The position numbers and the translations under genes were made by a program. Shown here one piece after another: positions 40,501 through 52,989 of a DNA stretch of 64,000 bases. The stretch is from Lactarius indigo (taxonomy: Eukaryota; Basidiomycota; Agaricomycetes; Russulales; Russulaceae). Below the pieces are notes generated by a model. That model was not told where the DNA came from. It did no database searches and saw only the letters and a list, made by a program, of their open reading frames with translations. The stretch is taken from the NCBI GenBank assembly GCA_025766275.1, contig JAFKAC010000030.1:62001-126000 (forward strand), read 5' to 3'. Within the stretch, counting starts at the first letter, position 1. Every line of letters begins with the position of its first letter.

Positions 40501-41179
40501 GGATGTACCGCCACTTGGCACCTTCCACCCCGCTCATCGAGCAACTATCGAAAGCCACCATATTCCTGCCACTTCTCCGGATCCAGTTATCACCCATGTG
40601 ATACAAGACAACACCGACACCTCTACAAGAACGATATCCACCTCCACCCCAGACACATTGGCATCCACCCTTCCTATCTCAAAGGCTTCATCCCATTCGA
40701 CCGGTACCGCCCACGCTCATCACGCAGGGACCCGCAGCGCTTCTTCGGGCCATTTAGACGATCCATCATCGCCTTCTCCCAATCCGGTTCTCGATAATAT
40801 GCTCCCAACAGGTCCGCTGTTGTCTCCATACACTTTCGTGACTGGATCTGACCACATATCCTCACCAGAATATCATCTTTCGGTGCTAGCTCCCGCTTCT
40901 GCCAGCCTATCTCGTCCGCGGCTGCCATCTGTACCTAATTTGAGTCCTGTTACTGAGGGAGAAGGTAGCGTGAAGGCTGATTTTCGCAAGGAAAAGGACA
41001 CTTTTTACCCTTCGCCGGGTTTCGAAGACGCTATGTCCACCCCAGATCTTCCACCAGTCACCGTACCGAAATTTATGATCGACGTAACCATCGTGGGTCA
41101 TTCACAGCGCTCTCTTGACGCCAAGTACACTGGAGGTCATCCTCCGAACCTTCCGCATGACCAGTATGATATTGTATAA
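37541..41179 (+). pseudogene. DUF6535-like gene B, broken by a 10-bp deletion and a MITE
   Basis: Exons 37541-37595 (MSRAPLSHEALNV), 37655-37824 and 37877 onward match the intact copies, including a 170-nt exon 2. Membrane spans and the HDCPYHTPL and LDEDHELERFFSGLPGF motifs are present. Near 38735 about 10 bp are missing between FRSS and DPLPSLTEEQ, which shifts the frame. Downstream the old frame continues to DPWF (39090), where an 838-bp MITE (39092-39929) interrupts it. The reading resumes with ILTSDELGVP and runs open to the TAA at 41177-41179, ending DQYDIV. Two lesions in an otherwise well-kept sequence suggest recent inactivation. Confidence 0.87.
39092..39929. mobile_element. PIF/Harbinger (Tourist-like) element in gene B
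   Basis: This 838-bp insert has perfect 13-bp inverted ends, GGGCCTGTCCGGC and GCCGGACAGGCCC. It is flanked by TTA at 39089-39091 and 39930-39932. TTA duplications and GGGCC ends are typical of PIF/Harbinger and Tourist MITEs. It holds no transposase; a short piece at about 39338-39440 could read MGDSLANSMADSDSELEED and might be a remnant. Ignoring the insert and one TTA restores TGG TTT ATT CTC (WFIL), as in the sister genes. Confidence 0.9.
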
Positions 41180-41439
41180 AGCGCCCCTTCATCCGATAGA
41201 GTTTGGGTCTGTCAATAACCTCGTTCTGGTACTTTCCTCTGGAAATTCTTATATATATTTACAATATACGTATAGTGCAGCGAGTATATGTAACGCAGTG
41301 AGAAATGCAAGGACGTAGAAACCATTTTGAGGGAGGAAGGGTACTAGTCAGTGAACTATCGTATTGTCTAAGGCAAAATCGGGCGTTTGGGTAAGTGCAC
41401 GCTTGCGGCATCGTACTAGTTCTGGTGTGGTATCGGATG

Positions 41440-42280
41440 CCGAAGCAGCAGTGAGCGAGCTATGAGAACCAAGGTGAAAATTTGAAGAGCCAGTGTAGAA
41501 CGGCGCAGGAACCGGCCGGAGGACGATGGCTTCGTGGCGTGGGGCAGAAGACTATGGCGATTGCGCCGAGTGTGGCGGGCCCTGCACCCTGTGACGCAGG
41601 ACCTAGCGAGCGAAAGTGCGCAGGTTTGTAGTGGTAGGCAGTGCCTCTGCGAAAAATATGTCAATGGACCAGGAAAAGCGAAAAGAGGCGGTGGGCGTAC
41701 CGCTGCCTCGTCTCTCCAAGGATGTCGACAAGGCGCTCCAAAAAAGCCCTCTCCCCTGAAGGCGCAGTCTCCCTCTTCTTCAGCCTTGAAATTAGGGTGG
41801 AGAGGAGATCTGCAGCGCGTGCCAACACGTGGTTTATGTTGACGAAGTCCGTGAGCACGTACAGAATTGGAGACGTAAGGCCTTTAAAGAAAAGATCAGC
41901 CAAAAAATAATATGTGTGCGTATAAAAGGTCGAAGAATCCTTCAATAATAAGCTAATTATAAGCTTGAATCTCTGTTTTAAGACAGTAGTGCAACGAAGG
42001 CGTCGAGGAAAAAAAAAGTGCTTGTCACGCACCGCTGTCAGAACCCCCGTCTAGGCTTAGCCCCTAGACACCCCTGAATACGACAGAAAATATATCCCTT
42101 CGCCGCGCAAATATCACCAGATAGAGGCGTCTGACCCTCTTCGACTAGAAGCTTCTGTCGAATCGATTGGACTTAGTGTAAGGTGCTTGTTCCGGATCTG
42201 GTCTACTCAGCTAGGTGTACCTTGCGAGCTCGCCGACCTGTACTGTGCCCATTAATTAGACGCAGAATACAACCAAATAC
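41440..42280 (-). pseudogene. eIF3m-like relic, copy iii
   Basis: Minus-strand pieces read LERLVDILGETRQR (about 41710-41740) and YHYKPAHFRSLDPAS (about 41590-41630), the counterparts of the linker and the RSLDPA segment in copies i and vi. The block at 41960-42280 repeats 26850-27170 and 34900-35160. Every frame is broken. It lies tail-to-tail with DUF6535 gene B. Confidence 0.5.
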
Positions 42281-42679
42281 TCGCACACCTGAGTCCCCAA
42301 AAGTTCCCTTCTCGCGAATATTGATATTGCGATGATATTTGTTTTTGCTATTTCATTTCATGTAGTTGCAGATGCACCTCGGCACAAGAAGGCCAAACAA
42401 CATCGAGAGCATCCTATCAAGCGCTTGCATGTCGGCGATTCGGCTGATCCCAGCTCCCTTTCCCCCTAACACTTCACATGACTCATCACTGATAAAACGC
42501 AGCGGGCTGGCACTGTTGCCAGAAACGACTGAAGTACCAGGTGTGCATAAGGCGACTTAAATACATCGTAAAGAACGTAGCTACTACACGTGAAATCACC
42601 AGTACCGATGATATCTCAACTAAGTAGAGGGGAACGGATTGTCCCTGATCATACTCGTAAAGTAAAGTCCGAATTGTAT

Positions 42680-43560
42680 CTAAGGATCGTGATGCGAGAC
42701 TACACCTCGCGTTTCACTCATGCCCGACGCCGAGGTAACTCGCGCGTGGACGCACACTCTCATTTCAACAATCACGTGCACCAACACGGGTCCGCAGGTG
42801 AAGCAGAGAGAGAAGCGAGGACATACTGCTGCCCCAATTTGAAAACTTGAAGAGGTTGACAAGGCGCTCCAGGGGTCTGCTCACCCATAACGACGTGATC
42901 TCCCGCTCCATTAGCACTCCTTGGCGTGGGCCCCGACTTCCGGGCAGCAGCGGCAGCGAATGAGAACTCAACCCGAATGTGCATAAGGCAGCGCACAACA
43001 CATGTCACAGTAAGCAACGAAATAGGAGAAGGCGCGTGTGTGCACAGCGAGAGCATGTCGTTTGAGTGCGAGGTGAGACGCAAGACGATGAGGGTACCAG
43101 TGGTCGTGTATGCGCTCATGGGGTGGCGTGACCAATGGACAGGTGGGCAACGGCATCGAGGTTGAAGGCATGTCAGTGTGGGAAAAGTGTGTAAGAGTGT
43201 ATAGCCGTGCGGAATGAGTTTGAGGGCGACATGGCGTTAGGAGGACGAGAGGTGGGGTCGGTACCTTGAATGAGTCATAAAAGGCGAAAAGTCAGGCATG
43301 AGTACGTGGACGATGGGTGGGCGCTAAGGAGGTCCGTCACCAACCATAAGATGTGGAAAGAATGGGCATTATCACGATGAGGAGTGGGAAGCAAGGTGGG
43401 AGGTCCGCGTGGGTCAATCGTCCGAGCACAGCGTACGCGATTCAAAAGACTTATGGAAGGGGCCCAACCGAGAGTAAAATGGCGGAGCTCCGCATTTCCT
43501 GACTTTGAGTGCTTGAGCTCCCTTGGAGCCTCAGTATGACCTTTTCTCTTGATCCTTCTT
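42680..43560 (-). repeat. Duplicated flank with a short eIF3m-like piece
   Basis: Minus-strand DNA at 42850-42930 reads RPLERLVNLFKFSNWG, similar to the LERLVDILG/LADV segment of the eIF3m-like relics. The rest (42960-43560) repeats 35260-35830. No intact frame is present. Confidence 0.45.
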
Positions 43561-44012
43561 GGAAATAGCAAAGCAGAGCCGAGTCCATGCAGAATGGTTA
43601 CAGCAATACCACGATGGAGTTAGACTCAAGAGACGACTGAGGTGATAGGGTTAGGGTTGTAGGTTTGTGAGTTCGGCGTTGTTGTAATCTCCAACATCCA
43701 ATATTCGTCATTTTTCCTCACCGTCTATGATACAACTGAGGGAGAGATTTCCACGTGAGGTTGACTTCCTTTTTTCTACCGCGAAACGCCAAAATGACTT
43801 ATAAAACCACACAATACAAGAATTACTGTAAGGCCCATGTTGCGATATCATCGAGCGCTTGCGGTTCGGTCGACCTCGTGTGTCACCATCAAAACCTTAT
43901 CAAGGGGAGGTCAATAGTGACTCACGCCGTCCCACCACCTTGCACTTTTCATATTTGACTCGGACTAGTTTCAAAACCCTCAATCCCACGAGCTCCTCAC
44001 GACAATATCGAC

Positions 44013-46915
44013 ATGACTGAAGGTATGGGGCCAGGCACCGGCCCCTTATCATTCCTTTGCTCTAGCCTCGCCGATCTCACCCGTCACTGTCGACAGTCAC
44101 CCCCATAGCTGACCACCAGTACCCACCCCCGGAAGTGATGACAAAAGCGTCACAGGAAGCACCAAGTTTTGTCGATGGGTCCGGTCCTATTTTCTCGATG
44201 TATTCTGAGAGGGCAACAGAGGACGACGAGAAGATGGCTGAAAGTTGGAAGGCGGACGCCGAGGGAATCCTCGTCTTTGTGCGTCTCTATATTCTAATCC
44301 CGTGTTTCACACTAACTAATCGATAAAAGACCGGTTTATTCTCTGCTGCCGTCGCATCGTTGATCTCGGTGTCAATCCAGGACATTCGACAGAACCCACA
44401 AGACACTTCCAACTTCTACCTCGCAAATATTTATCAGACTCTCGCCGACCCTGGATCCAATGTTTCGAGCACCCTCCCTGTTTCCCCTCCTTCATTTTCT
44501 CCCCCAAACTATGCCATTTGGGTGAACGCGCTTTGGTTCTTAAGCTTGGTTATCAGTATTACCTGCGCTCTACTTGCAACGTTGCTTCAGCAGTGGGCAC
44601 GAAGATACCTCAAGGTCACTCAGCCTCGCTATAGTCCGCACAAGCGAGCGCAGTTTCGTGCGTTCTTTTTTGAAGGCGTCGACAAATTTCTTGTCTCGTG
44701 GGCCGTTGAAGCATTGCCTACGCTTCTCCACATTTCCCTATTCCTGTTCTTTGCTGGCCTGGCCGTGTTCCTTCACAACGTTAATCTCACCATTTTCAAG
44801 TTGGTGTTGTCATGGATCGGCGTTTGCACTGCTCTGTACGGATCCATCACGTTCGTTCCGGTCTTTCGTCACGACAGCCCATATCACACCCCACTTTCAT
44901 TGCCAGCATGGTACATTGTAACCGGATTATCATTTGTCACATTTCGCCTCCTTCATTGGTTCACCATTTTTATAAGCTTTTGTTATTTGTGCCTTTGTTG
45001 TCCATGCGCCTTTCTTGCCTTTAATGATCTCGAGCCGAGCTTTCTTGGTCGAGTCAATGAACGCCTTCGATCCTTGGCAAGAAGTTATCACGAATTGCTT
45101 ATAAAGGGCAAGCAGAAGATAGTCGAGGAAACTGCTCTGAAGTCACCTTCAGAGATTGTCACTCGCGCATTTCTGTGGACCTTCGATGGTTCGGACGACG
45201 ATCACGAACTGGAGCGTTTCTTTTCTGGCTTACCTGGCTTCCGCAGCTCGAAAGTGGTCGACGACCCTCTGCCCAGTCTCACCGAAGAGCAAAAGAAGAA
45301 ACTTATCGAGGGGCTGGTTGGATTTCTGGACCGCACGTTCTCATCCGATTTGCTCCCTGAGCCCGTCAAAAACCGGAGAGCCGTCATATGTGCCAAGGCG
45401 ATCAATCCCGCAGAAAATTCTGGGACTTGGTATTTGCGGATCCTCGACAGAATTGTGTCCGAAGATAGGTACGGGCAAGTGCAATCTTCCAAAATCGCAC
45501 CTTTTGTGAAAGACTGGGGCAAGGGCAAGGGCGTAGAAACCAGTTCTGCACTTATCCAAGCCATAGTCTCCAGTGTCGTCGCAAGGGCGCAAGTGCGCGA
45601 TAACCACTGGTTTACTGTTGCCTCCGACGAACTGGGCATCCAAGAATCTATCCTCCGAGAGTACGCCACACACGGTGATAGCCTGTCACTTGCCATCTTG
45701 ATCCACATCACTCGCCAGCAATTTACCCATTTCGGGAAGTCATCCTGGCCAACGCGCATGTTCTCGAAAGTTCTACAAGCAGCCTCCAAGTTCGACGTAC
45801 AACTTGAAGATACGTCACCTGATCTGCAACACAAGTTTTGTGATCTCTGGAACGAGATCGTTCTCAAAGCGCAGAAGGATAACAGCAAAGAGATCACAGG
45901 GTATATCCTCTGTCCAATTCAAAGCATCTACATCGATCTACATCGACATACCAATTCTGCTTCGACATGGACCGTTCCCTCCCCTGGTGAAGTGCGTGGC
46001 GTCATTATCTTTTCTGAGCCGGAACCATCCTTGTTCCCACGGTGCAAGGTCGCTGACCATCATCCGGACTCGACACCTCACATCCACGACAACTCTACTT
46101 CCACAGCCCTTGCTCTCACTGCCTCGCATGATAACGCTGCTTCGGCTCATACTTCCCGTCCCGATTTGTCTTCCTTTCCTGTCCCCACCTCGCGCCATGT
46201 CGGCGAAAGCCTCACAGATGTGCCGCGATTTGACAACAATATATACGTTCCGGGGTCATTCCGCCCCGCCCATCATGCAGCCGTCGAAAACGCCCGCACT
46301 TCCCAAGTCCAAGTTACAGCTCATGTGATACAAGGCAGCATTGACACCTCTGTAGGAATGGTACACTTCCCCACCCCAGAACCTTCGGCGTCTACCCCTA
46401 CCCCTCCTACCTCGACGGCCCCTACCTCCCCACCTGGTGCTGTCATCGTTCAGCACACCACCACAGGTCATTCCTCGGACGTTCCAGGCGTTCCGTCGCT
46501 ACTGTCTCCTTCTTTGGTTCTTACCAATATGTTCCCGACAGGTCAGTTGTCGTCTTTAGACTCTCCTGTGACCTCATCTGACCACGCATCTTTGCCAGAA
46601 TCTCATTCACCGATTCTATCTCCCACTGCTCCCGGCCAATCTCGTCCACAACCGTCTTCTGCAAGTGATATAGACGCTGCTGCTGAGGGTGATGGTATCG
46701 TGAAAGTTGCGTTGTACAAAGAAAGAGCTGCTCGTGACCTCCCTGTTAAGATTCGGGAAAATACGGTGGCTGCCCCAGATCTTCCACCGCAGTTGCCGCC
46801 AATGTTGTCAATTACTGATGTAGCCACCGCGGGTCCTTCGCGGCACTCTCTCAATGTTGAAAATACGGGGGACCATTCCCCGCATACATCGCAATTCCAG
46901 TACGAAATTGTGTAA
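44013..46915 (+). CDS. DUF6535-like membrane protein gene C, intact
   Basis: Three exons, 44013-44022, 44109-44278 and 44330-46915 (TAA), give 921 residues. The second intron has a clear CTAAC branch site. Residues about 25-60 hold the soluble block DGSGPIFSMY...MAESWKADAEGILVF, typical of DUF6535. Hydrophobic spans lie at about 61-75, 125-147, 192-212, 218-238 and 252-290. A conserved cytosolic-looking domain (about 320-560) includes DDDHELERFFSGLPGFRSSK and TSPDLQHKFCDLW. A 300-residue Pro/Ser/Thr-rich region and the end QFQYEIV follow. In sister genes the first exon starts MSRAP; here the corresponding codons are ATC CCA CGA GCT CCT, so the old start is lost and the in-frame ATG at 44013 is used. 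The function of the family is unknown; membrane location is inferred from the spans. Confidence 0.87.
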
Positions 46916-47589
46916 TGCGCCCCTCTATTGTAGAGTACATATTCTTTGTCGGTACCCCGATATCATCATCGTGGTACTTACCTTGTATCTTTCTGGTGTA
47001 TACAGTCTCATACTTACAAGATGCGGAAAGTACGGCAAAATGAGGGGCAACCGTGAGCAGAGTATGGGGTACACCAATTGAGACGTATAGTATGCGGCGA
47101 GGTAGCTAGCGCGAAAATAGAGCGATTAGCCAGCTGAATAGTTGCGACAACATGCGAATTCCACCATTGTACCAGATCGACGGGGGCCTTATAGGCGTTG
47201 AGTTGTTGACTCACGGGAAGCCGCAACTTTAAAGCGATCGGTATGCAAGATACAGGGACTGAGGCGGATTGCCATATCACAAGGTAGTGAGAGGTCGGAC
47301 CGAGTGCGTTCTAACCCCAGATGTATATTGACACTAAAACCGCCCATAATGGACTTATACCAGCTGGGGACGAGTGGAGGATGGCAGCACGTCAGCGAGA
47401 AGCAACAAGACTTGTAAAGGTGGACGGCATTCACCAAGAGTAAAGTATGCGATTCAGAGACCTCCGGCGCCTACGGTCGCACCAGGTGCCACTCCCGGCA
47501 TGGCGGTGAGCGCGCGATGAATTGGGACAGCGTGCGCAAGCTCATGTGCAACGACCTAACAACACGCTTGCGGGTGGGAGGGAGACATG
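46916..47589. other. 3' flank of gene C, no gene seen
   Basis: Probable 3' UTR followed by non-coding sequence. ORFs of up to 88 codons on the minus strand (47014-47280, 47189-47437) show no recognisable motif. Confidence 0.4.
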
Positions 47590-48400
47590 GTGCAGTGAGT
47601 ACAAGAGTCATACAGCGGGTGTGTCGGTGGCTTCGGTTGAAAGTTTCTGAGTGAGAGACAGGACGACATGCTCCCGTATGGCCATATCATAAGACATACC
47701 TTCGTCCCTGATAACATCTTCACCCTCTTCTGTCCGACCCTCTGCAAGATCTGCAAGCTCACGAACGAAACTCGTGAAGAGACGACTGAATGAGCGGCAG
47801 GTAAACTCGGTGCGGAGGTCATCGGGAGGCAAACCAGCCATGAGAAGGGTCCATGTTTCTCGTGAATATGCCAGCTGCTGGGTAGGAGACTAGGAATAAT
47901 GGGTCTTGGGCCAGGATGTCCCGATCGGTGAGCCATTGGGCAAAGGTCGGCTGCTGGGAATATGGTGGTAGACGATGACAGAGAGGCACTGAAAATGCCG
48001 TGAAAATTAGAAAGGGTCCGAGGTCCAAGATGCGTGGGAGATGTGCGTGACGGGAGGCATTAACATTTGGTTTTGAGCTTTTGGAGGTTTGTGCGTGCGC
48101 TCGGGGGTGACATGGAAGCATCCGCACGCACCTGGGTAACCATTTCTAACTCTGCGATAACTGGCAGGATGGGGTCCTCGTCGAGAGTGGGGTTGAGCGT
48201 CCTGATCACGTTGGTAAGGGAGTTGAGGAACTTGTGGAGAGGGCAACGGAGTGACAAGAATATTATGGGAAGGTAGAGTGAGCACGTTGTAATGCCAGCA
48301 GGCAAGGTAGTGGGAGGAGAAATGAGACGGTGGTTGCCGTCAACATTAATGTCATCAGGAAGAAAAGCACAGTGCATAGGGGGCTCTCACTAGCAATTGT
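47590..48400 (-). pseudogene. Unrecognised duplicated gene X, copy 1
   Basis: Minus-strand pieces read IAELEMVTQ (about 48130-48155), then a GTGCGT donor. A possible acceptor CCCAGCAG at about 47960 is followed by TFAQWLTDRDILAQDPLFLV and PAAGIFTRNMDPSHGWF. A second frame carries ELADLAEGRTEEGEDVIRD to TDTPAV (about 47608-47770). A frame change near 47840 separates the last two parts, so it is probably broken. The same pieces recur at 57400-58170. I do not recognise the family. Confidence 0.4.
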
Positions 48401-48779
48401 CTTCGCGTCTAAGACCCCGCAATAAAAAGACGAGTTACGAGAGAGCACAAAATGAGACCTTGAGGCTATGACAAACTGTTGACATTGAGCGCTTGCGTTC
48501 GGCTGGCCCCAAGACCGAGCCGCGAACGCTCGATGCCCAAGCACATGCAAAATCCGCGGACTTGGTTCAGGGGAAGATCGGCCCGGTCGTCACGTGTCAC
48601 GAGGCAAGCTTGTTTGGCTTTATTGTGTCGAGACAACACATCCTCAACCGGCAAAAACGAACGCAAATCACAATTGCGGACGGCGTTCTTGAGGACAAGG
48701 TCACCGTACTTACCCGACCGGATTGTGCACTCTATTATGACCCAACAATATGCTTGTGGTCGAGGAAGTCAGACGCCCA

Positions 48780-49500
48780 TATTCGGCAACGTTGCAAGGT
48801 GAAGAGAGTCCTTTGTGACGTCAAGTGTCTTCGCGAGGGCACTGACCGTGGTGCGTACCATTTTTTTTTTTTTTCTTTTTTTCTTTCTCGGCGCTCTCGT
48901 CTTACAGTCTCCTTGTAGCAGAGATAGAAGGAGCCTTCTACACTCTATATATCTAGCTCTTGAACCCATGACCGATCTATTCTCCAGAATTCCTATTATT
49001 ACACCCACAGAGTTTGCGGTCAAGCACTGCGTGTTCCGCCTCGATATATGTCCCCTATCCTTAATTGCTCATTCATTACTGTAAAGCTTGACGCACATCA
49101 GCACGCCCTCACGAAAAATTTCCTTCCTTCTCCTAGTTACAAAACGCGCTCCGAGATCTCGCCAGTACAAATGACGAGCAGCGGGTGTTGACATCGGAGG
49201 CCACAACATCCAGATGAGAGCGCCTTCTTGGAGGGCCTTATTGACGTCTTTGTCTTTTCCAAAGCAGGGTAGCCGTATGTCCCTTACCTTTCACCCCCCA
49301 TCACCTACTGACGTGCTTCGCTCTCCGTGCAGACATGGCACCACGAGCTCTTGCACATCCACTCGATAGAACCCGGGCTCGACTCGGTCATCCTAGCCCT
49401 GTCCGACCCGACCATCTTCGACTGGACCCGCTCTTCAAGCTCGACGCGGTCATCGCTGCGCAAGCGCACTTGCTATTCGCGCTTCGTCGGATATTCCTAG
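48780..49500 (+). pseudogene. eIF3m-like relic, copy v, joined to the end of DUF6535 gene D
   Basis: The plus strand carries a poly-T tract (about 48860-48885), then TGTAGCAGAGATAGAAGGAG, which is shared with relic i on the other strand. ALIDVFVFSKAG (about 49228-49262) and LSDPTIFDW (about 49398-49425) follow, then LLFALRRIFLG at 49470-49503. eIF3m has LSxPxxFDFDxLFKLDAV and LFALLxIFL in this order. It stops inside the PCI-region counterpart, exactly where the antisense DUF6535 gene D begins. Frames are broken. Confidence 0.5.
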
Positions 49501-51848
49501 GTTTGGCGCATCGGAAGGCATCAGGATGTCTGCGTTGTGCTCGAGGTAAACGGCAGTAGGCGGAGAGGTAGCGGAAAGTGAAGGGGCGGATGTCGAAGTT
49601 TCGGGAGTGGGATGGCGTATCGTTATACCTGACGTGGCGGCGACGGCTGGATCTAAGGGGGTAGCAAGAATACGGGGGTTTTCGATAGAGGTCTGACGGG
49701 AAGCGTGGAATGACCCTGAAGTATATATATCGTTAAGTGGTGGTACATCCGTAGGGCCGTGGACGATATGAAGTGGGGATGGCACGGACGAGGAGAAAGC
49801 ATCGGGGCTGGCAAGGGAAGCGGGCGTAGCGATGTGAGCGAAGGTTGTGGAGGCAGAGTCATCGTGTCTCGAGTCCGAATGATGGCCAGGGATGTTGCAT
49901 AACGGATACGAGGACGGTCGTCGCAGGATGTCATCCTGGTTGCCCGTGGTAGCGGAGAATCGAGTTGGAGCAGCTTCGGTACCTTGATGTAGTGCGACGT
50001 AGACGTTGCGAATCGGTTTCAGGATAAACGCTGCCATCCACCCATTATTCTCATTCTGCACTTTGAGGACGATTTCATTCCAGAGAGCGCAGAACTCGTG
50101 CTGCAGTTCGGGTGACGTATCTTGTACATTGAGATTGGAGGCCGCCTCTAGGACATTCGAGAACGCATACGACGGCCAGGTCAGTTTCCGGTAATTGCTA
50201 AATTGCTGGCGAGTGACGTGGATCAAGATCGCGAGCGACAGGCTGGTGCCGAGGTTTCGGATCACAGATTCCGAAACGCCGAGTTCATTAGAAGCGAGAA
50301 TAAACCAAGGATCGTCGCGCTGTTGTGCCCTCGCAAGAACGCAGGAAACCGTAGCTTCTGTAATCGAAACAGTATCTTCATCCGTGTTATTTCCCCAACT
50401 TCTCACAATCCGCACAATTTCGGCGATGAGCGGACCACTATCTCGATAGTAGGACAAAATTCTGTCAAGGCAATAGAACGCCGCGGGAATCTGTGCTGGG
50501 TCGGTGGCCTTCGCGCATATCATGGCTCGTCGTCTTTTGACAGACGCAGGCAATAAATCGGATGAGAAGGTGCGGTCCAGCAACCCCACCAATCCCGTAA
50601 AAAGCTTCCATCTTTGCTCTTTGGGAAGATTGGGGAGAGGATCGTTAACGACCTTCGAACTGCGGAAGCCAGGTAGGCCGGAAAAGAAACGCTCCAGTTC
50701 GTGATCTTCGTCCAAACTGTCGAACGTCCACATGAAGGCGCGAGTATCGATCTCTTTTGGTGAGTTCAGAGCGGTTTCCTCGGCCGTCTTCTGCATGCCC
50801 TGCACAAATAGCTTGCGATAGCTTTCCTCCAAGCCTCCAAATTGATCCCAGCCCCCGTCACTAAGGTAAACTGACGAGGTAAACCACTGAAGAACCCCGT
50901 AGAAGACATAAGGTACCCCAACAACAACGGACCACACCAATGACGTAAGCGGAGTATAGTATGGGCTGTCGTGACGAAAGATGGGCATGATCGTGGTACA
51001 TACATAGAGCCGTGCAAGAACCGACCCATGACATAATCAGCTTGGAAATCGTGGGATGAACGTTCCAAAGGAACACAACCAGGCCGGCAAAGAAGAGGAA
51101 TAGGGAAGCGTGGAGGAGGGTGGGCAGTGCTTCAACCGCCCACGGCAGTAGAAACTTCTCGACGCCTTCAGCAAAGAATGCCCGAATCCGTGCTCGCTTG
51201 TGTGGGCCGTAACGTGGCTGAGTGGCCTTGAGATACCTTCGTGCCCACTGTTGTAGCAATGTCGCGAGCAACGCGTAGGTAAGACTGATGACCAAGCTCA
51301 AGAACCAAAATGCGTTCACCCAAACGGCATAGCTTGGCGGGGAGAATGTGGGCGGAGAAGTGAGGAGAGAACTCGAAATGTTTGGGTTGGAAACAGTGTG
51401 ATAGATATTTGCGAGGTAGAAATTGGAGGTGTCTTGTGGGTTCGGTCGTATGTCCTGAATCGATACCGAGATCAACGACGCTACAGAAGCAGAGAATAAA
51501 CCGGTCTATGGGAGGTGGGTTTGTGAAGCAGCACATGAGGTTGGAAGATATTGACGCACGAAGATGAGAATTCCGTCAGCGTCCGCTTTCCATCATTCGG
51601 TCATCTTCTTGTCTTCCTCCGCCGCCATTTCGAGATACATTGAGAAGATAGGCCCAGAGCCATCGACAAATTTAGATACACCATGGGATGTTTGATTTTG
51701 CGTCGACCGGGGTGGGTACCGGTCGTCACCTATTTAGGTGGCAGGGGTAGGTGATCATGATGTGGATAGCATCTGGGAGTAACGCACCTGTGCCACTGGC
51801 AAATCCTGCGTTGGGTCGGTTGATAGCTTCATGAGGAGCTCGGGACAT
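49450..51848 (-). pseudogene. DUF6535-like gene D, broken
   Basis: Exons read from ATG 51848: 51848-51788 (MSRAPHEAINRPNAGF), 51729-51560 (170 nt) and 51505 downward. Exon 2 has TGA at 51595-51593 in place of the Gly codon of TEGWKADAD. In the membrane exon one base is lost near 51003 (after SCTALC), and the frame continues as MPIFRHDSPYYTPL. The rest is open through LDEDHELERFFSGLPGFRSS, TSPELQHEFCALW and the Pro/Ser-rich region to MPSDAPNL at about 49500. There it runs into eIF3m-like antisense DNA, and the conserved QYDIV end is missing. Copy F (59041-60340) shares the same breakpoint. Confidence 0.85.
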
Positions 51849-52989
51849 GTTGGTCGTTGAGAAGTGTTTCAACGCTTATGTCATCAACAGATCTCGTTTC
51901 GAGCCAACTCACGACTGGTACATGCTGCTCGCCACCAGTGACCTGAAAAGCCAGATACCGCATACAATGTTGAAGTTGTAATGTTAGATGGCTCAATTCC
52001 TTCGCGAAACCCCGTCGGTAGTAGCCTGCAATATTAAAGAAGCTGTGTACCTCCAGAATTATCGAACACGAGGGCGACTTTGTCAGGATTCAGGCGGAGG
52101 TCTTGGTGCTTCGAGGGAGGCGCCAGACGGGCTAGGGGAGTTCCCTTTTGTGTCGGGAAAGATCGGCTTGATAAATAAGCATCGCTCGTCGCATATGGGT
52201 CATCCTTCCATTGTGATGTCGCCTCCACGGCCTGTGAGATAGTCGTAGCGGAAATGGGTAGCTTGGTTAGCGTGGTCAACCACGTAAGCGAGGCATTTCG
52301 TCACGAACCTACCAATCTCCAGCGCGAAATACGCAAACGCGGTCCTTCCTGCCTCCACTATCTCCCGTGAGTCTATGCTGACGTTCGGCATGTTTTTCTA
52401 ACCGAGCGTTGTGCAGAGTGATGTGATTGGACTCCGCGCTAGTGTTTAATATGGCTCGGACAAACAGGAGAGCGACACGAAACTAGCCGCGTCATTTGGG
52501 AGGACAATTTTACTTGGACGACGTACTAGTATACTGGGAGGTACGGGTGGGAAATCGTCAATACTTCTAGTAAAATATCTGGGTCCTCATTGGCTCCGGC
52601 GTCTGCATAGGGATTAGATTTGCCGTTTGTCGTCCTTTACCCCGACATTATATTTCTTCGACCCTCTCCCCTCATGTGACTCTCGACGCCTTCGGCATAT
52701 GCTTCCTCTCTCAAACTCATCTCCCCCATCTACCTCCTGCATGCTTCCCTCTTCCTCGGCTTCCAGCCGCTGCGGCAGATTCTTTGCCGAGAATACTTCG
52801 TTTCAAGATATCGAGGGACTGGAAACTACGGCTGTGGTCGCTATCTCTGCATCTGTAAATTTGGAGTCTGCGATCCAGCACCGCATGTCTGTCTTCACAT
52901 CGCCATAATGCCTCCTACCTATCCCCAATTTCCTGTCTATTAAAACCTTGATGGACTTCAACATGCTCCCATGACAATGGCCTCTCTGT
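51849..52989. other. No recognised gene
   Basis: Minus-strand ORFs 52391-52200 (MPNVSIDSREIVEAGRTAF) and 52279-52034 are adjacent and could be exons, but no family is recognised. The plus-strand ORF 52627-52908 is Ser-rich and may belong to the eIF3m-like unit that follows. Confidence 0.3.

Noticed and set aside
35825..43650. GGGTTAGGGTT at about 35827 and 43644, resembling telomere repeats
   Set aside because: Fewer than two repeat units each and in homologous positions of duplicated segments; not a telomere or an interstitial telomere array.
48859..48888. Poly-T tract as the end of a reverse-strand poly(A) retroposon
   Set aside because: The adjacent relic is on the plus strand and other copies keep intron-like signals, so a processed-copy origin is not supported; the tract may be an intron pyrimidine run.
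52034..52391. Possible reverse-transcriptase remnant (pieces like GYYRRGFAKELSHL)
   Set aside because: The similarity is too short, and neighbouring frames show no catalytic or other retroelement motif.
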